A DNA stretch of 64,000 nt from an uncultured Lachnospiraceae bacterium (GTDB taxonomy: Bacteria; Bacillota; Clostridia; Lachnospirales; Lachnospiraceae). Each line of letters opens with the position of its first letter. Position 1 is the stretch's first letter. The notes beneath the pieces were generated by a model, which did not search any database, was not told the DNA's origin, and saw only the letters and a list, made by a program, of their open reading frames with translations. The position numbers were made by a program, and so were the translations under genes. The DNA lies in contig CAJTSH010000013.1 in the NCBI GenBank assembly GCA_910578885.1, forward strand, positions 19,130 to 83,129, in the 5' to 3' direction. Below are positions 35,685 to 45,347 of this stretch, piece by piece.

Positions 35685-37032
35685 ATTCCTCCGGTTCCAG
35701 CTTCACCCGCATTGCCCAAGGCGGAACGCTCTCTTCTTCATACTCTTTTAAAAACAGAAAAGCCGTCTTATATTCCGGGCGTTTCTTTGGATAGATTCCT
35801 TTCCCATCCGTAAAATATAATAAACCTCCCAGATTTTTAATCTGCCCTTGGTCTATCAAATTATTTACATAAGCGAACACCGGGCGGAAATCCGTTCCGC
35901 CGCCTCCCGATACCTCAAAATTCTCAAAAAGCTGTGAAAGCTGCTCCTCTGTGGTAATTTCCTCATCCATACGCACTTGATTGTCACATTGTATAATCCT
36001 GACTTTTGATCTTCGTGAGAAACGGTTTCGCTGCATTAAAATATCAAAAGTTTCTTTCAGGAAATTCTCCACCAGCTCCCCGCTGGTGGAATAGCTGGTA
36101 TCCACCGCAACCACAAATTCCTGTATCTGATAGACTTCTCTGCTCTCCACCGGCTCTACTAACGGCATATTGCCGTAGAATCGAAGTCCATACGAATAAT
36201 AGTTTACATCAAATTCATCCGGGTCACAATGCAATTCCTCTCTTGGTACAGAAAATCGCCTTAGAAAATCCTGATAGCTTCTCCTGCCTCTCCCTGCTTT
36301 TATCTGGGCGGCAAAAAGCTCTTCTCCATCCTCCGTCTCTTCTCCCCGCAGCTCCTGCTCCATTTTCGTCTGTCTGGCTATCCTTTTCCATTTCTCCTTC
36401 GACTGCCTCGCAATCTGCTGTTTTACGGCGTCATCCTCACGCTTAGGCCAATATCTGTGATCGTCCGTATAAAATTCCTTTTCCAGCTCCGTGATATGAA
36501 ACCGAAACTCCCGGTGTTTTTCATCTCCTGAATTTTTCTCTTCCGGTTTTTCCGCATCCGGCAGCCATGCACTCAATTGCCGGTAAACAACCGCCGCTGA
36601 AATCCCCTGCCGCTCCTCTTCCATCTTCTGATAGATTTCCTGTCTGATCCAGCTCAAAATCCGGCGCGTACACGGCTTGTCCAGCTTATCTATCGTATAT
36701 TCTGCCACAATATCACAGGAAAGATTCCAAAGGCGCATCTCGCGCTCCCCCGCCAGCCACAGATGTGAAAATACACAATGCAGTATTGTATGCAGATATG
36801 CCCGATTCAAAAATCTGCCGTTGCTTTTGAATACACGTATCACCTGTTCCGCAGAATAATGCAGATACATGCCGTCCGTCCCGAAGGTCTGCAGGCTGCC
36901 GTCTGCTTTCGGCGCCAGCGCAGATAATGCCGGCTTTAAATAGCGCAAATCCAGATAGATTTCATTTTGCAGAAAAGTCAGTATCTTTTCTGACATTTCT
37001 TCTTCCCATTCCGATTGAGTTTGTGGATGCAT
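35668..37032 (-). CDS. VWA-like protein with metallopeptidase-like N-terminal domain (DUF2201 type)
   Basis: 454 residues. The N-terminal half contains YLHTILHCVFSHLW (about 80-93), a zincin-like helix with His-x3-His but no catalytic Glu, as in DUF2201 proteins. A charged middle (about 180-265) leads to a VWA-like domain with MIDAS motif VAVDTSYSTSG (about 315) and GGGGTDFRPVF. The start may be ATG 37032 or ATG 36996 (MSEKIL, after GAAGAA). It is first of the MoxR/VWA operon. Confidence 0.8.
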   Translation of the reverse strand: MHPQTQSEWEEEMSEKILTFLQNEIYLDLRYLKPALSALAPKADGSLQTFGTDGMYLHYSAEQVIRVFKSNGRFLNRAYLHTILHCVFSHLWLAGEREMRLWNLSCDIVAEYTIDKLDKPCTRRILSWIRQEIYQKMEEERQGISAAVVYRQLSAWLPDAEKPEEKNSGDEKHREFRFHITELEKEFYTDDHRYWPKREDDAVKQQIARQSKEKWKRIARQTKMEQELRGEETEDGEELFAAQIKAGRGRRSYQDFLRRFSVPREELHCDPDEFDVNYYSYGLRFYGNMPLVEPVESREVYQIQEFVVAVDTSYSTSGELVENFLKETFDILMQRNRFSRRSKVRIIQCDNQVRMDEEITTEEQLSQLFENFEVSGGGGTDFRPVFAYVNNLIDQGQIKNLGGLLYFTDGKGIYPKKRPEYKTAFLFLKEYEEESVPPWAMRVKLEPEEFESEY

Positions 37033-37231
37033 GGCTGCTCCTTCCTTTCCCTTTCTTAGATTACGGTGAACCGTACCGCCAAACCTTTGTAAGCATTAAG
37101 TACAATTTACTATTTTATTAACCATCCTAAAATCACAAATTCCGGCTCACCTACTTTCATTACAGAACTGGAAAGGCTTTTTGAAACATCTTTTTATGTT
37201 ATTGGAATGTACGATTGCGATACTTCCCCTT

Positions 37232-37621
37232 CTAATCCTCAATAAAATTAAACACTTCCCGATATCCGGCTTTTTCAGCCAATGCTTTCAACCCTTCCAA
37301 TATCTCCTCCTGTGAATAGTTATTCTGCTTCAAAAATTCCTCTCCCTTTTCATTTAGATACTGATAAAAATATACCGCCGCCGTAACTTCCTCTTTATTG
37401 CTGTAGTCAATATTCTCCAAAAGGATATTTTCCGCCTCATTCACTTTTCCCTGGTCAATCATATCCCTATACTCTTCAAATTTTTTCCCGGAAACGATAT
37501 ATTTATTTTCCTCCGGCAATTCCACCTGTACATATTTCTTCCCTAAGAGGAGCGAAAATAAAATTCTTACCGCTTCCTTAATCATCCGCATAATATAATC
37601 TTTTTCGTCATTATACTGCAT
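37232..37621 (-). CDS. DUF6483-like small helical protein
   Basis: 130 residues from ATG 37621 (MQYNDEKDYIMRMIKEAVR), after GAGAGG; an alternative in-frame start exists at 37678. It is a helical protein with a hydrophobic turn ILFSLLLGKKYVQVEL and TPR-like pairs (IDQGKVNEAENILLENIDYSN). The similarity to DUF6483 is from memory. No function can be given. The gap 37033-37231 before it shows no gene. Confidence 0.6.
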   Translation of the reverse strand: MQYNDEKDYIMRMIKEAVRILFSLLLGKKYVQVELPEENKYIVSGKKFEEYRDMIDQGKVNEAENILLENIDYSNKEEVTAAVYFYQYLNEKGEEFLKQNNYSQEEILEGLKALAEKAGYREVFNFIED

Positions 37622-37710
37622 ATCATACCTCTCAATCCTGTTGCAGCTTGTCAAGGATGTATTATCCTTTTTCATCACTTTTTCTTGGCTAGCTTGAGTT
37701 ATTCTGTATC

Positions 37711-38370
37711 TTATGCTTTCCTGTCAAAAGCAGGCATATCTCCCAAATAATCCGGCAATTCTGCCAGTTCTGCACTTTTGTTCTTAACAGAACGATATTC
37801 TGACCAATAGATTGAATAAAATTCATTATTTTTCGAAAGTTCTGCAGACGTCATTTCATATCCCCACCCGTTTCCGAGATTAGATAACACTTTCGCACCC
37901 TGACACTCAATTTCTACACCATAGCCGCCACTCGTCAATATCGGGCAGGACAATGCACCGCCGCCTGCCAATGCAAACCGTTTTTCTGCAAGGCTGCTTC
38001 CTCTGCCGTCAGCCATTTCCAAAAAATCCAGTAATGTCAGTTCTCCTATTCCCTTACATTTAGGATTATTGTTTTGGTTTCTCATGGCGTTTTTTGCTTG
38101 CTGATAAAGCAATTTTCTGTTCGGCGCAACATCAGACAGATATTCAGCCCTCAACTGGAGAACCTGTCTGGAAATGTATTCTGATTCTGCCTTATTTGTT
38201 GACAAAGCTGCTTTCTGTGCCAGTTCTTTTATTTCACTGACAAACTCCGCCTTTGATTTCTGCGGTTTTCCTGCCGTTGGGATATATGACCAGTTCGGTT
38301 CTCCTGTTCCAGTTGTTGCGATTGTTATATTACTTTTAACATTACCGACACCGCCAACTGATATACTCAT
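37711..38370 (-). CDS. Hypothetical protein, unknown function
   Basis: 219 residues, ATG 38370 after AGAGGAGG at good distance, so a real gene. The N-terminus MSISVGGVGNVKSNITIATTG lacks a signal peptide. A helical stretch follows (about 38-100; KAEFVSEIKELAQKAAL), then a Gly-rich central region (ALAGGGALSCPILTSGGYG) and an aromatic C-terminus. No family is recognised. The style (short flexible start, mid coiled region) resembles secreted Lachnospiraceae proteins found near flagellar or filament genes, but that is only an impression. Confidence 0.6.
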   Translation of the reverse strand: MSISVGGVGNVKSNITIATTGTGEPNWSYIPTAGKPQKSKAEFVSEIKELAQKAALSTNKAESEYISRQVLQLRAEYLSDVAPNRKLLYQQAKNAMRNQNNNPKCKGIGELTLLDFLEMADGRGSSLAEKRFALAGGGALSCPILTSGGYGVEIECQGAKVLSNLGNGWGYEMTSAELSKNNEFYSIYWSEYRSVKNKSAELAELPDYLGDMPAFDRKA

Positions 38371-38466
38371 TAAAAACGCCTCCTCTGCCGAAAAAATTTT
38401 AATAGTCTGAAATCCGTTTCATTGCTTTATATGTTTTATCGGCACATTTCCATGAGGTTCTAATAG

Positions 38467-39519
38467 TTAAAATTCATCAAACTCATACCGATTCTTCTGT
38501 TCCTTTGCCATCTCGTTCTTGTACTGCATCAAACTTGCAGCTCCCTCCGCCCACTCCATCCGGGTACACGCAAGGATTGCCTCTGTTACCGCTCCCCCGG
38601 ATAATAGATTCTGACTGCAAAGAAACTGCAACGAATCCAAATCCTTTTCTTTTGCTCTCAGAACTGCAATTTTGCCGTCATGGGAACGGATATAATTTTC
38701 ATACTGCTCTCTTTTTGCCGCAGAAAGCTCTGCAGGATAACGAAGCCTGTTCTCCGCCATCTGCCCAAGTGTCCGCTCAGACTCGTCCACACACGCCTGA
38801 GCGAATATCTTATCATAAGCAGGCAGATCTACCCTGCCCTCCTTGAAACACTGTCTTGCCCGAAACCCTTCCCCTTCAATATTTCTGCCAAAGAGATGCG
38901 CCGGCGCAATCTCATCATAACTCTCATAATATTCCGGGAAGAATACCTTTGCCTCTACGCCATTTTCTCCCCAAAATTCCACTTCCATATCGTGGGAAAT
39001 CTGTGCCAGTATCTGCCTGACCGCACTGCGTGCTCCGATTCCGCAACGCACTGACAAGGAATGAAAATCCTTACAGTTCATAAATGCATCGCTGCCGATA
39101 GATTCTAATCCGCTTCCTATCTGAAGTTCCAGAAGTCCGGTACAGTTGTAAAAAACGAGACTCCCGGTCGTCCTAACCGTATCCGGGAAAACAACCTTCT
39201 CAAGGTAGCTGCCGCAAAGTATACGCATTCCATGTTCTTCTTTGGACAAATACCGGGTATCCATTGCATCTTGCTGCAAGCCGTCAGAAAAACTCTTTGT
39301 AAAACTTTCCTGCCCATTCTCTCTTTTTGTCACGCAGCATTCACCTTCGGGAAGGCGTTCCGTTTCTGCAAAACAATAGGAACCTATTTCCTCCAACGGT
39401 AATCCGGCAATCTGTTCCGGCAGCCTTACCTCCGGCGTCTGCCCATATGCCCGCAGCAGTCTTGCACTGTTTTGCCTGGTCTTCTCCCAGATAAATGTAT
39501 AGGTTTCTTGCGCTACCAT
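38467..39519 (-). CDS. Leucine-rich repeat (BspA/LRR_5-like) protein
   Basis: About 350 residues from ATG 39519, directly after GGAGGTAAC; a start at 39534 is less likely. Residues 25-165 contain irregular LRR_5 units (LEEIGSYCFAE, LEKVVFPDTVRTTGSLVFYNCTGL, SGLESIGSDAFMNCKDF), as in TpLRR/BspA surface proteins. The rest is helical and charged. There is no signal peptide, so it is probably cytoplasmic here, unlike typical BspA adhesins. The role is unknown. Confidence 0.7.
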   Translation of the reverse strand: MVAQETYTFIWEKTRQNSARLLRAYGQTPEVRLPEQIAGLPLEEIGSYCFAETERLPEGECCVTKRENGQESFTKSFSDGLQQDAMDTRYLSKEEHGMRILCGSYLEKVVFPDTVRTTGSLVFYNCTGLLELQIGSGLESIGSDAFMNCKDFHSLSVRCGIGARSAVRQILAQISHDMEVEFWGENGVEAKVFFPEYYESYDEIAPAHLFGRNIEGEGFRARQCFKEGRVDLPAYDKIFAQACVDESERTLGQMAENRLRYPAELSAAKREQYENYIRSHDGKIAVLRAKEKDLDSLQFLCSQNLLSGGAVTEAILACTRMEWAEGAASLMQYKNEMAKEQKNRYEFDEF

Positions 39520-39623
39520 TGTTACCTCCAGCATGTCTTGTCTGTATGCAAAATTTCAGAATCTATTATAGCAAAGCGCACTGCCTTTCTGCAAGGTATC
39601 CAGCCTATTCTTTCCTCTTTAAT

Positions 39624-39654
39624 GTAACGGTTCAGCCTTTTGCTTCACTGTTAC
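39624..39654 (+). repeat. Palindromic repeat element, copy 3 (short form)
   Basis: GTAACGGT-TCAGCC-TTTT-GCTTC-ACTGTTAC repeats the first hairpin of the elements at 12931 and 51239, without the GC-rich second half. It lies in the 250-base gap between the LRR gene and the DUF5057 gene, downstream of the latter. Confidence 0.6.
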
Positions 39655-39696
39655 TCTTTAATCAAAACAGCCGTATATCGGCTGCTTTCCTTCGAA

Positions 39697-39729
39697 AAAT
39701 AATACAGCCCGGTCTTGCGACCGGACTGT
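39697..39729 (-). terminator. Terminator of the type IV pilus operon
   Basis: On the minus strand ACAGTCCGGTC-GCAA-GACCGGGCTGT (one mismatch) is followed by ATTATTTTT, about 40 bases after the DUF5057 stop. A second small hairpin AGCCG-TATAT-CGGCT lies further on at 39669-39683. Confidence 0.8.
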
Positions 39730-39770
39730 AATGCAAAAGGAAAATAAAAATTTTCGCTGGAAGCGACACA

Positions 39771-42700
39771 TTAATCCAACTGAAACAACGGCTGTACCGT
39801 CATATTCAAGGTAGTCCTGTTAAACTCTACCGCCTTATTGTTCTTAATTTCAAATTCTATCCTTCGGAACATCGGATATTCTGTCCCTCCTGAATCCCGC
39901 CATTGAGCCAGATATTTCTTCGGATAATCGAAGTAATACTCATGACCATTCTCTAAGCCTTTCAAATAATTGGCATCTCCAACCGTAATTGCGGCGTCAG
40001 TATCTGCATTATAAATTGTCGTAACATAATACCTCGAATCTGTATCGTACGGATAATAAATCCGGCAGTCCATCTCCGTACTGACTGCATTCAGTTCCAC
40101 CGGCGTGAAATAAATCCTTATGGATTCTTCTTCTCCAAAGACTTCTGCCTCTACCTGATTTGCCCCGCCCGGTGTGGCGGCAACAGCGTCCATCTCCTGC
40201 ATACACGAAATCGAATACGTATTGGTATCCGCATCCACCAGAGCCGCCTCTTCATTATTGATTTCCACAACAGGCGCTTCATAAGAGGTGCGGTATGCCG
40301 CAATCATGGTATTGATAAACAGCTTTGCTTCCATATCGCCATTTACAGTAGAATGACCGACGCCGGAATAGAACACATTCTTCTTACTATAGATATAATA
40401 ATTATTTGCCGCATCATTTGGCGAAACTCCATAAGTAATGGAAGAAAGTCCCGTTCCGTCATACTGCTCCGCCCCTGCGGTCTGATATTGATCTCCTTCC
40501 TCCATGTCCAGGCAATACCATACCGTAACCTCCGGGTCTTCCATATTGAGCTGATACCATTGTCCATGCGTCGGCGCTACTGTAAGCGTGTCATCAATCG
40601 CAAACGGATAGGTTGTAATCTGTCCCTCATTCAATTTCTTTACCGTAGTCGTTTCATCATTATTGTTATTAAATCCGGTATTTCTCACAAAATCATTGGC
40701 GTTCGTTACCGGCTGCCCGTTAAAGTTCTGTATCATATACTGAAACGGCATCCTGAAATTATTATCCTTATTCTGATTATAAAATACTCCGCCCCACCAT
40801 TCCGTATGTACGGATTCATTTCCGTACAGCCATCCTGTACGCTTCATCATATAATAAGTCATGCCATGCCGTTCTTCCCGTCCATAGGTATCCTCCGGAT
40901 AATTGGGATTTGTCACGGTATCATATGGCTTTCCCTCCTGATACCGAAGCAGGCTCTCCCTCTGCTCTGCGGTAAGATTACTGCTGACGGAGGCATACCG
41001 GTTCATTCCCATTACATCCCGAAGCTGTGTATTCGCCGTATAGCCAAAGGAATGTGTATTCTGCATGGAAGTTACGTCATGCGTGAACAAGATACTCTTT
41101 CCCTGAGCAATGTAATACTTGAGATAATCCGGGAATCCATCATCTTCTTTTCCTCCCTCATCACCGCCTGCTCCGTTTAAATCATGAAAACCGTATCCAT
41201 CGCCAAAACCGACAATAATCATATTATAGCCGCTGAATTTATCCTGTAATGCAGCGGAGAAATTCTTCGGGTTTTCCGAACCGGGCTCAAAGCTGTTTTC
41301 CTTAGAATTGTCAAAGGAAAAACGTTTGTCTCCGCAGGCAGTCCGATTTTCTTTGAACCATCCCTGTACTTCATTCAGATAGACTCTTGTAACGGTAATC
41401 TGATAATCATCCAGAGAGTTATAATATTTTGTAAATAATTCGTTGTTGGACAAATCCAGTCTTCCCGGATAATCCGTAACGCCCGGCGCATATCCATGAT
41501 CCTGCGGCATAATCTGCAATACTCTGATTTCCTTTTTCGTACCGGAATTCTTTGCCGCAGAACAGCCAATCTCCGTAAACCGGACAGCCTCATTCTCCTG
41601 CCTGTATATCTCTATCTTCCACTGAATCAGCCCGACCAGACTCTTAGAAAGCCTGTTTGTCACACTGAGCTCACTTCCGTCTGAACTGCAGTTCGTCCGC
41701 TCATAAATCACCTCATCCGATGAAAATTTGCTGTCGTTATTCTGGTCGATGTAAATCTTATAAGCATATTTTGCGCCGCTTTCATCAATTATACGGAAAC
41801 GAAACGGAAGCAGCGACTGACCGGAACCATTTTTATTCAGATAATTCGGCGCCTTCAAAGCCGCATCTCCCTCGGAAACCGTCTCGCCGCTGTAGAGAGC
41901 GGGAAGCTCTGTAAATTCCACCTTCGGCTTGATGCAATTGCGAAGCGCATTCATAATATCTGCCGCATCCCCTGCATGATAAATTCCCCCGCCTTTTCTC
42001 TCTCCGATCAGCTTATAAATATTTGAGGTCTGATCCACCAGCTTCTTCTCCTGATGATATAAATCAGATGCAGCCACAACCGGATAACCGGCATCCATAA
42101 AATTCTGTATTTCCGCTGCTTTCAGCTTCGAAATATCATTCCCCGGAAATCTGGATTCCGTACTGTCCACCACTGAATTTGTCTTCGTTGACCATAAAAA
42201 TTTTACAATTCGGTTATCAAATTCCGGGCTCAGCATCTTATCACCTGTGTGCAGATAAATCATGCCGTCCAGTTCATTGTCGTTCCAGTCCGGCAGCTCG
42301 GCATTTCTCCAGCTTCCGTCATTCAGCTGGATTGACATATTTTTCGTGTTATACGCCCCAAAATCCAGACCTAAGAAAATCATGTCATAGGTCTTGTTCA
42401 GATCTTCGATCTTTCCGATAAATTCTGCCGTTGTCTGATGCGTAATTTCAATATTTCCGGTATATTTCGGAAGCATGAAACGGATATAATTCTCTGTCAG
42501 CGCAAACCCATTCTTCGCATCTACACAAGGCTCTATATCCAATACTTTTAATGTTCCTAATTCATCTCCCGCTGCGCCCTGCTGCATGTTTAAAATATAG
42601 TGGACGGCATCCGAAGGATTTGCGGTTCCCTCTTGATTTAATCCTTTGTAATACTCTGCAAAATCAGAAAAACGCTTATCTGTATTTAAAGCTCCCCCCT

Positions 42701-44231
42701 GATAATCAAAGGTCATAAAATTGTCGCCGGTATAAGTAAATATATGGCCATTGACCCAAGGCTTACAGCCGCTTTCCGTTACTGCGCCATGAATCCCATA
42801 TGTTTCCCACATTTCATCCGTATTCCAATAGGCAAACCAGTTATTGACCGACGCACCGCCTGTAGAGTCAGAAGGAAGGAATGTATAAAAGCTCCAATAT
42901 GTACTTGCATCTCCGCCTTGAAGAAGATATCTGCCTGTATCATCAATTTTCGGATTCTCTTCATTCAGATAAATCCGTTTGAAAAGCTCCGTATCCATCG
43001 ACATTAACATCACAGCCAGTTTATATAAATTATTATTGGAGCCCCAGTCGCTGTAGGTCTGACCCGTCTGATTCAGATTCCAGTCTAAAATATCAATCGT
43101 AACGCTTTTCATCGTGCCTTCCAGCGCGCCCGTTCCCTGATCATAAATACTGTCATCCAGAATCAGCCCCGCATAATCCGTATCCGCACTGACTTTGTCG
43201 AACATCTTTCTTGCAACTTCCCAGCTAATATCGCTTTGGACAAAAGGATTACTTGCATACTCCGTCCGCTCCGAAGTGCGCCCCAGCCGATTATGCCTTT
43301 TCCATACATCCGTAAACCCGCTGATATGACTTTTCGGCGTTATCGTAATCAACTGCGCATAATCAATCCATTCCGGATTCCGGTTCAATTCTTCCGGCGT
43401 TATCGTCTTAATCACGACGCAATACCTATCCGCTTCCTCTTTTCTTAGCTGAAGCGTATCCACCAAAAAATTATCCGCACTCTGATAATCATAATATGTA
43501 TTCGTTATCCATGCCCGGTCTTCTTCTGTGCACAACCGATAAGTCACATAGCGGTCTCCTATCTCCTGCAGTTCTTCCGCTGCCGGCGCTTCCTCCTTTG
43601 CCCTTTCGTCATTTTCCGCTTCAAATGAATTCAATGTATGCCAGATGATATCTCCATCCGCTTTTTTTACCAATTCCCCCTCATCATTAAATGAAAAACT
43701 TCCGAGCCCCGGCTCTACCTTTTCATAATAGCCGAGAAAACGCTGACCCAGCATCTCATCGCCGCAGGCTCTCAGTTCCGAGTTCCCATCACCGGCAGTA
43801 TCATACATATCCGGATTTCCTTCCGGTTCATCCCCGAAAAAATAAGCCGTATACTGTTTGACCGTACCAAACCGCATTGCATTCAGAGACATCAAATCTC
43901 CCCGACCATACATATGCTCTACGTCAATCGGCTCACATCCGCTGATATGGTATCCAAATTCTGCGTATTCTTCATATGGAACAAGCTCCAGAATTAAAAA
44001 CGGATTCTCCTCAGTTCCCAAAACGCCCCCATTTCTTTTCCCTTCCGGAAGCTGATCCAGTGTATCGACAACGCCTCTGGTCACAATCTGATTGGCAGCG
44101 GCGGCATAAGACTGCCCCTGTAAAAATACCGCTCCAATACCTATGCCAAGTATCCCGATTAACAGTGTCAAAAAAATCCCGCAGCGGAAACGCTTTCCCT
44201 TTAATTGATTTCCCCTTCTGTGATTTATCAA
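39771..44231 (-). CDS. Giant exported DUF5057 protein at the end of the pilus operon
   Basis: 1486 residues. A basic start and one hydrophobic segment (about 16-42) end in SYAAAANQ, a signal peptidase I-like site; otherwise it is extracellular. It matches the DUF5057 family as remembered. Similar strand-like motifs recur at about residues 77 (ILELVP), 564 (VLDIEP) and 905 (VLQIMP), two of them followed by a second strand (DMIFLGLDFGAY near 620, NMIIVGFGDGYG near 1005). This suggests tandem alpha/beta modules, possibly glutamine-amidotransferase-like; the fold is inference. It begins 17 bases after a PilW-like prepilin, so is co-expressed with the pilus. A pilus-associated adhesin or PilY1 analogue is the leading guess. 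Confidence 0.75.
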   Translation of the reverse strand: MINHRRGNQLKGKRFRCGIFLTLLIGILGIGIGAVFLQGQSYAAAANQIVTRGVVDTLDQLPEGKRNGGVLGTEENPFLILELVPYEEYAEFGYHISGCEPIDVEHMYGRGDLMSLNAMRFGTVKQYTAYFFGDEPEGNPDMYDTAGDGNSELRACGDEMLGQRFLGYYEKVEPGLGSFSFNDEGELVKKADGDIIWHTLNSFEAENDERAKEEAPAAEELQEIGDRYVTYRLCTEEDRAWITNTYYDYQSADNFLVDTLQLRKEEADRYCVVIKTITPEELNRNPEWIDYAQLITITPKSHISGFTDVWKRHNRLGRTSERTEYASNPFVQSDISWEVARKMFDKVSADTDYAGLILDDSIYDQGTGALEGTMKSVTIDILDWNLNQTGQTYSDWGSNNNLYKLAVMLMSMDTELFKRIYLNEENPKIDDTGRYLLQGGDASTYWSFYTFLPSDSTGGASVNNWFAYWNTDEMWETYGIHGAVTESGCKPWVNGHIFTYTGDNFMTFDYQGGALNTDKRFSDFAEYYKGLNQEGTANPSDAVHYILNMQQGAAGDELGTLKVLDIEPCVDAKNGFALTENYIRFMLPKYTGNIEITHQTTAEFIGKIEDLNKTYDMIFLGLDFGAYNTKNMSIQLNDGSWRNAELPDWNDNELDGMIYLHTGDKMLSPEFDNRIVKFLWSTKTNSVVDSTESRFPGNDISKLKAAEIQNFMDAGYPVVAASDLYHQEKKLVDQTSNIYKLIGERKGGGIYHAGDAADIMNALRNCIKPKVEFTELPALYSGETVSEGDAALKAPNYLNKNGSGQSLLPFRFRIIDESGAKYAYKIYIDQNNDSKFSSDEVIYERTNCSSDGSELSVTNRLSKSLVGLIQWKIEIYRQENEAVRFTEIGCSAAKNSGTKKEIRVLQIMPQDHGYAPGVTDYPGRLDLSNNELFTKYYNSLDDYQITVTRVYLNEVQGWFKENRTACGDKRFSFDNSKENSFEPGSENPKNFSAALQDKFSGYNMIIVGFGDGYGFHDLNGAGGDEGGKEDDGFPDYLKYYIAQGKSILFTHDVTSMQNTHSFGYTANTQLRDVMGMNRYASVSSNLTAEQRESLLRYQEGKPYDTVTNPNYPEDTYGREERHGMTYYMMKRTGWLYGNESVHTEWWGGVFYNQNKDNNFRMPFQYMIQNFNGQPVTNANDFVRNTGFNNNNDETTTVKKLNEGQITTYPFAIDDTLTVAPTHGQWYQLNMEDPEVTVWYCLDMEEGDQYQTAGAEQYDGTGLSSITYGVSPNDAANNYYIYSKKNVFYSGVGHSTVNGDMEAKLFINTMIAAYRTSYEAPVVEINNEEAALVDADTNTYSISCMQEMDAVAATPGGANQVEAEVFGEEESIRIYFTPVELNAVSTEMDCRIYYPYDTDSRYYVTTIYNADTDAAITVGDANYLKGLENGHEYYFDYPKKYLAQWRDSGGTEYPMFRRIEFEIKNNKAVEFNRTTLNMTVQPLFQLD

Positions 44232-44248
44232 AGCAATGCCTCCCCTCT

Positions 44249-44824
44249 CTAAACAATCTGATTCCTTACCACAATTTCATTTTCCACTTCATACTTCTGG
44301 CTTCCCTGTTCCAGCTGTAGTTTCAGATTTACTTTAGCCGGATTTGCAGCGTCTATCGCCGGTATAAATCCGGTTACATAAAGGCCGATACAATTTTCTT
44401 CCTTTGCATCGTCTGCGGTTACAGATAATGTATCCGCATCCGGGTCTGCAATGTTCGTAAATATCTTCATGTACAGCTTCCCGTCTGCAATCCAAATCAC
44501 ACGTTTTGACGCCTGCTCATCATAAATTACTCCTGACGGTAATGGAGTAGCAGTCTTTCGCGGAATATCGTAAATCGTAAGCCCGGAAGCATCCGCCGTA
44601 ATGCGGTTTCCCTCCATAATCCACGTTCCGAGCTGCTCCATGAGAATCTGCGCTTCCATCTGCAGATTTACTGATTCGGAAGCATTCTGATAACTCTTCT
44701 GCGCATTGCCGATAAACATAGTGGCAGCCGTCACTATAATAAAAGACATTGTAATTGCTATCATCAGTTCGATCAATGTCATACCCCGGTTATTCAATTC
44801 TATCTGCCTGCCCGTTTTCTCCAT
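44249..44824 (-). CDS. Minor type IV prepilin, PilW-like
   Basis: 191 residues. The class III signal has its cleavage site in NNRG|MTLIELMIAITMSF with Glu5 present, followed by the hydrophobic assembly helix. The C-terminal domain is beta-rich with an acidic loop (ADPDADTLSVTADDAKEEN). It is 19 bases after the preceding prepilin gene. Expected role: part of the pilus-tip initiation complex. Confidence 0.85.
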   Translation of the reverse strand: MEKTGRQIELNNRGMTLIELMIAITMSFIIVTAATMFIGNAQKSYQNASESVNLQMEAQILMEQLGTWIMEGNRITADASGLTIYDIPRKTATPLPSGVIYDEQASKRVIWIADGKLYMKIFTNIADPDADTLSVTADDAKEENCIGLYVTGFIPAIDAANPAKVNLKLQLEQGSQKYEVENEIVVRNQIV

Positions 44825-44843
44825 TCATCTTCTCCCTCTGCCG

Positions 44844-45338
44844 CTATTCCACAAAATGTTTCCCTGTCTCTTTGACTAACTTTATCCGAAAGTCCACATT
44901 GCCCTGAATCTGAATGGAAGTGATATCCGTGGCAAAAAGCGCAGACTTTGTATATGCGACCTTTGCATAATCCATTCCCGACACCGCTATTGTTTCTGTG
45001 GGCGTTGTAATAGATATAACCGTATCCTGATTGCAGAGCTTTGCCGCATCATCTGTCAATTTCGCACTGTCAAATGCCGTCAGATCCTCCTGCAATACTT
45101 TCATATAATAGCCGTCGTCCAACTGATAAATATACAGATAGGGGATTCCCGTCTTGCTAATCGTCTGAACCTGCAGTTTATCCAGAGCCGAATCTATCTT
45201 TTCAGCCGCCTTTTTTGTATTGGCATAGCGGATGTGTCCGATAAATACGATGGAAGAACCCGCCAGAATCCCGACTATTCCAAGTACAATTACAATCTCT
45301 ATCAAAGTCATGCCTTTTTGATTCAATCTATGTCTCAT
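44844..45338 (-). CDS. Minor type IV prepilin
   Basis: 164 residues with the prepilin signal NQKG|MTLIEIVIVLGIVGILAG (Glu5 present) and a GspH/FimT-like architecture: one long N-terminal helix then a small beta-domain. It follows the PilX-like gene by 9 bases. It is processed by PilD and inserted by the PilB/PilC machinery. Confidence 0.85.
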   Translation of the reverse strand: MRHRLNQKGMTLIEIVIVLGIVGILAGSSIVFIGHIRYANTKKAAEKIDSALDKLQVQTISKTGIPYLYIYQLDDGYYMKVLQEDLTAFDSAKLTDDAAKLCNQDTVISITTPTETIAVSGMDYAKVAYTKSALFATDITSIQIQGNVDFRIKLVKETGKHFVE

Positions 45339-45347
45339 GGCTTCCCC

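Noticed and set aside
40353..41180. 275-codon plus-strand frame opposite the DUF5057 gene
   Set aside because: Composition is Ile/Arg/His-rich, it has no recognisable domain and lies antisense inside a strong CDS.
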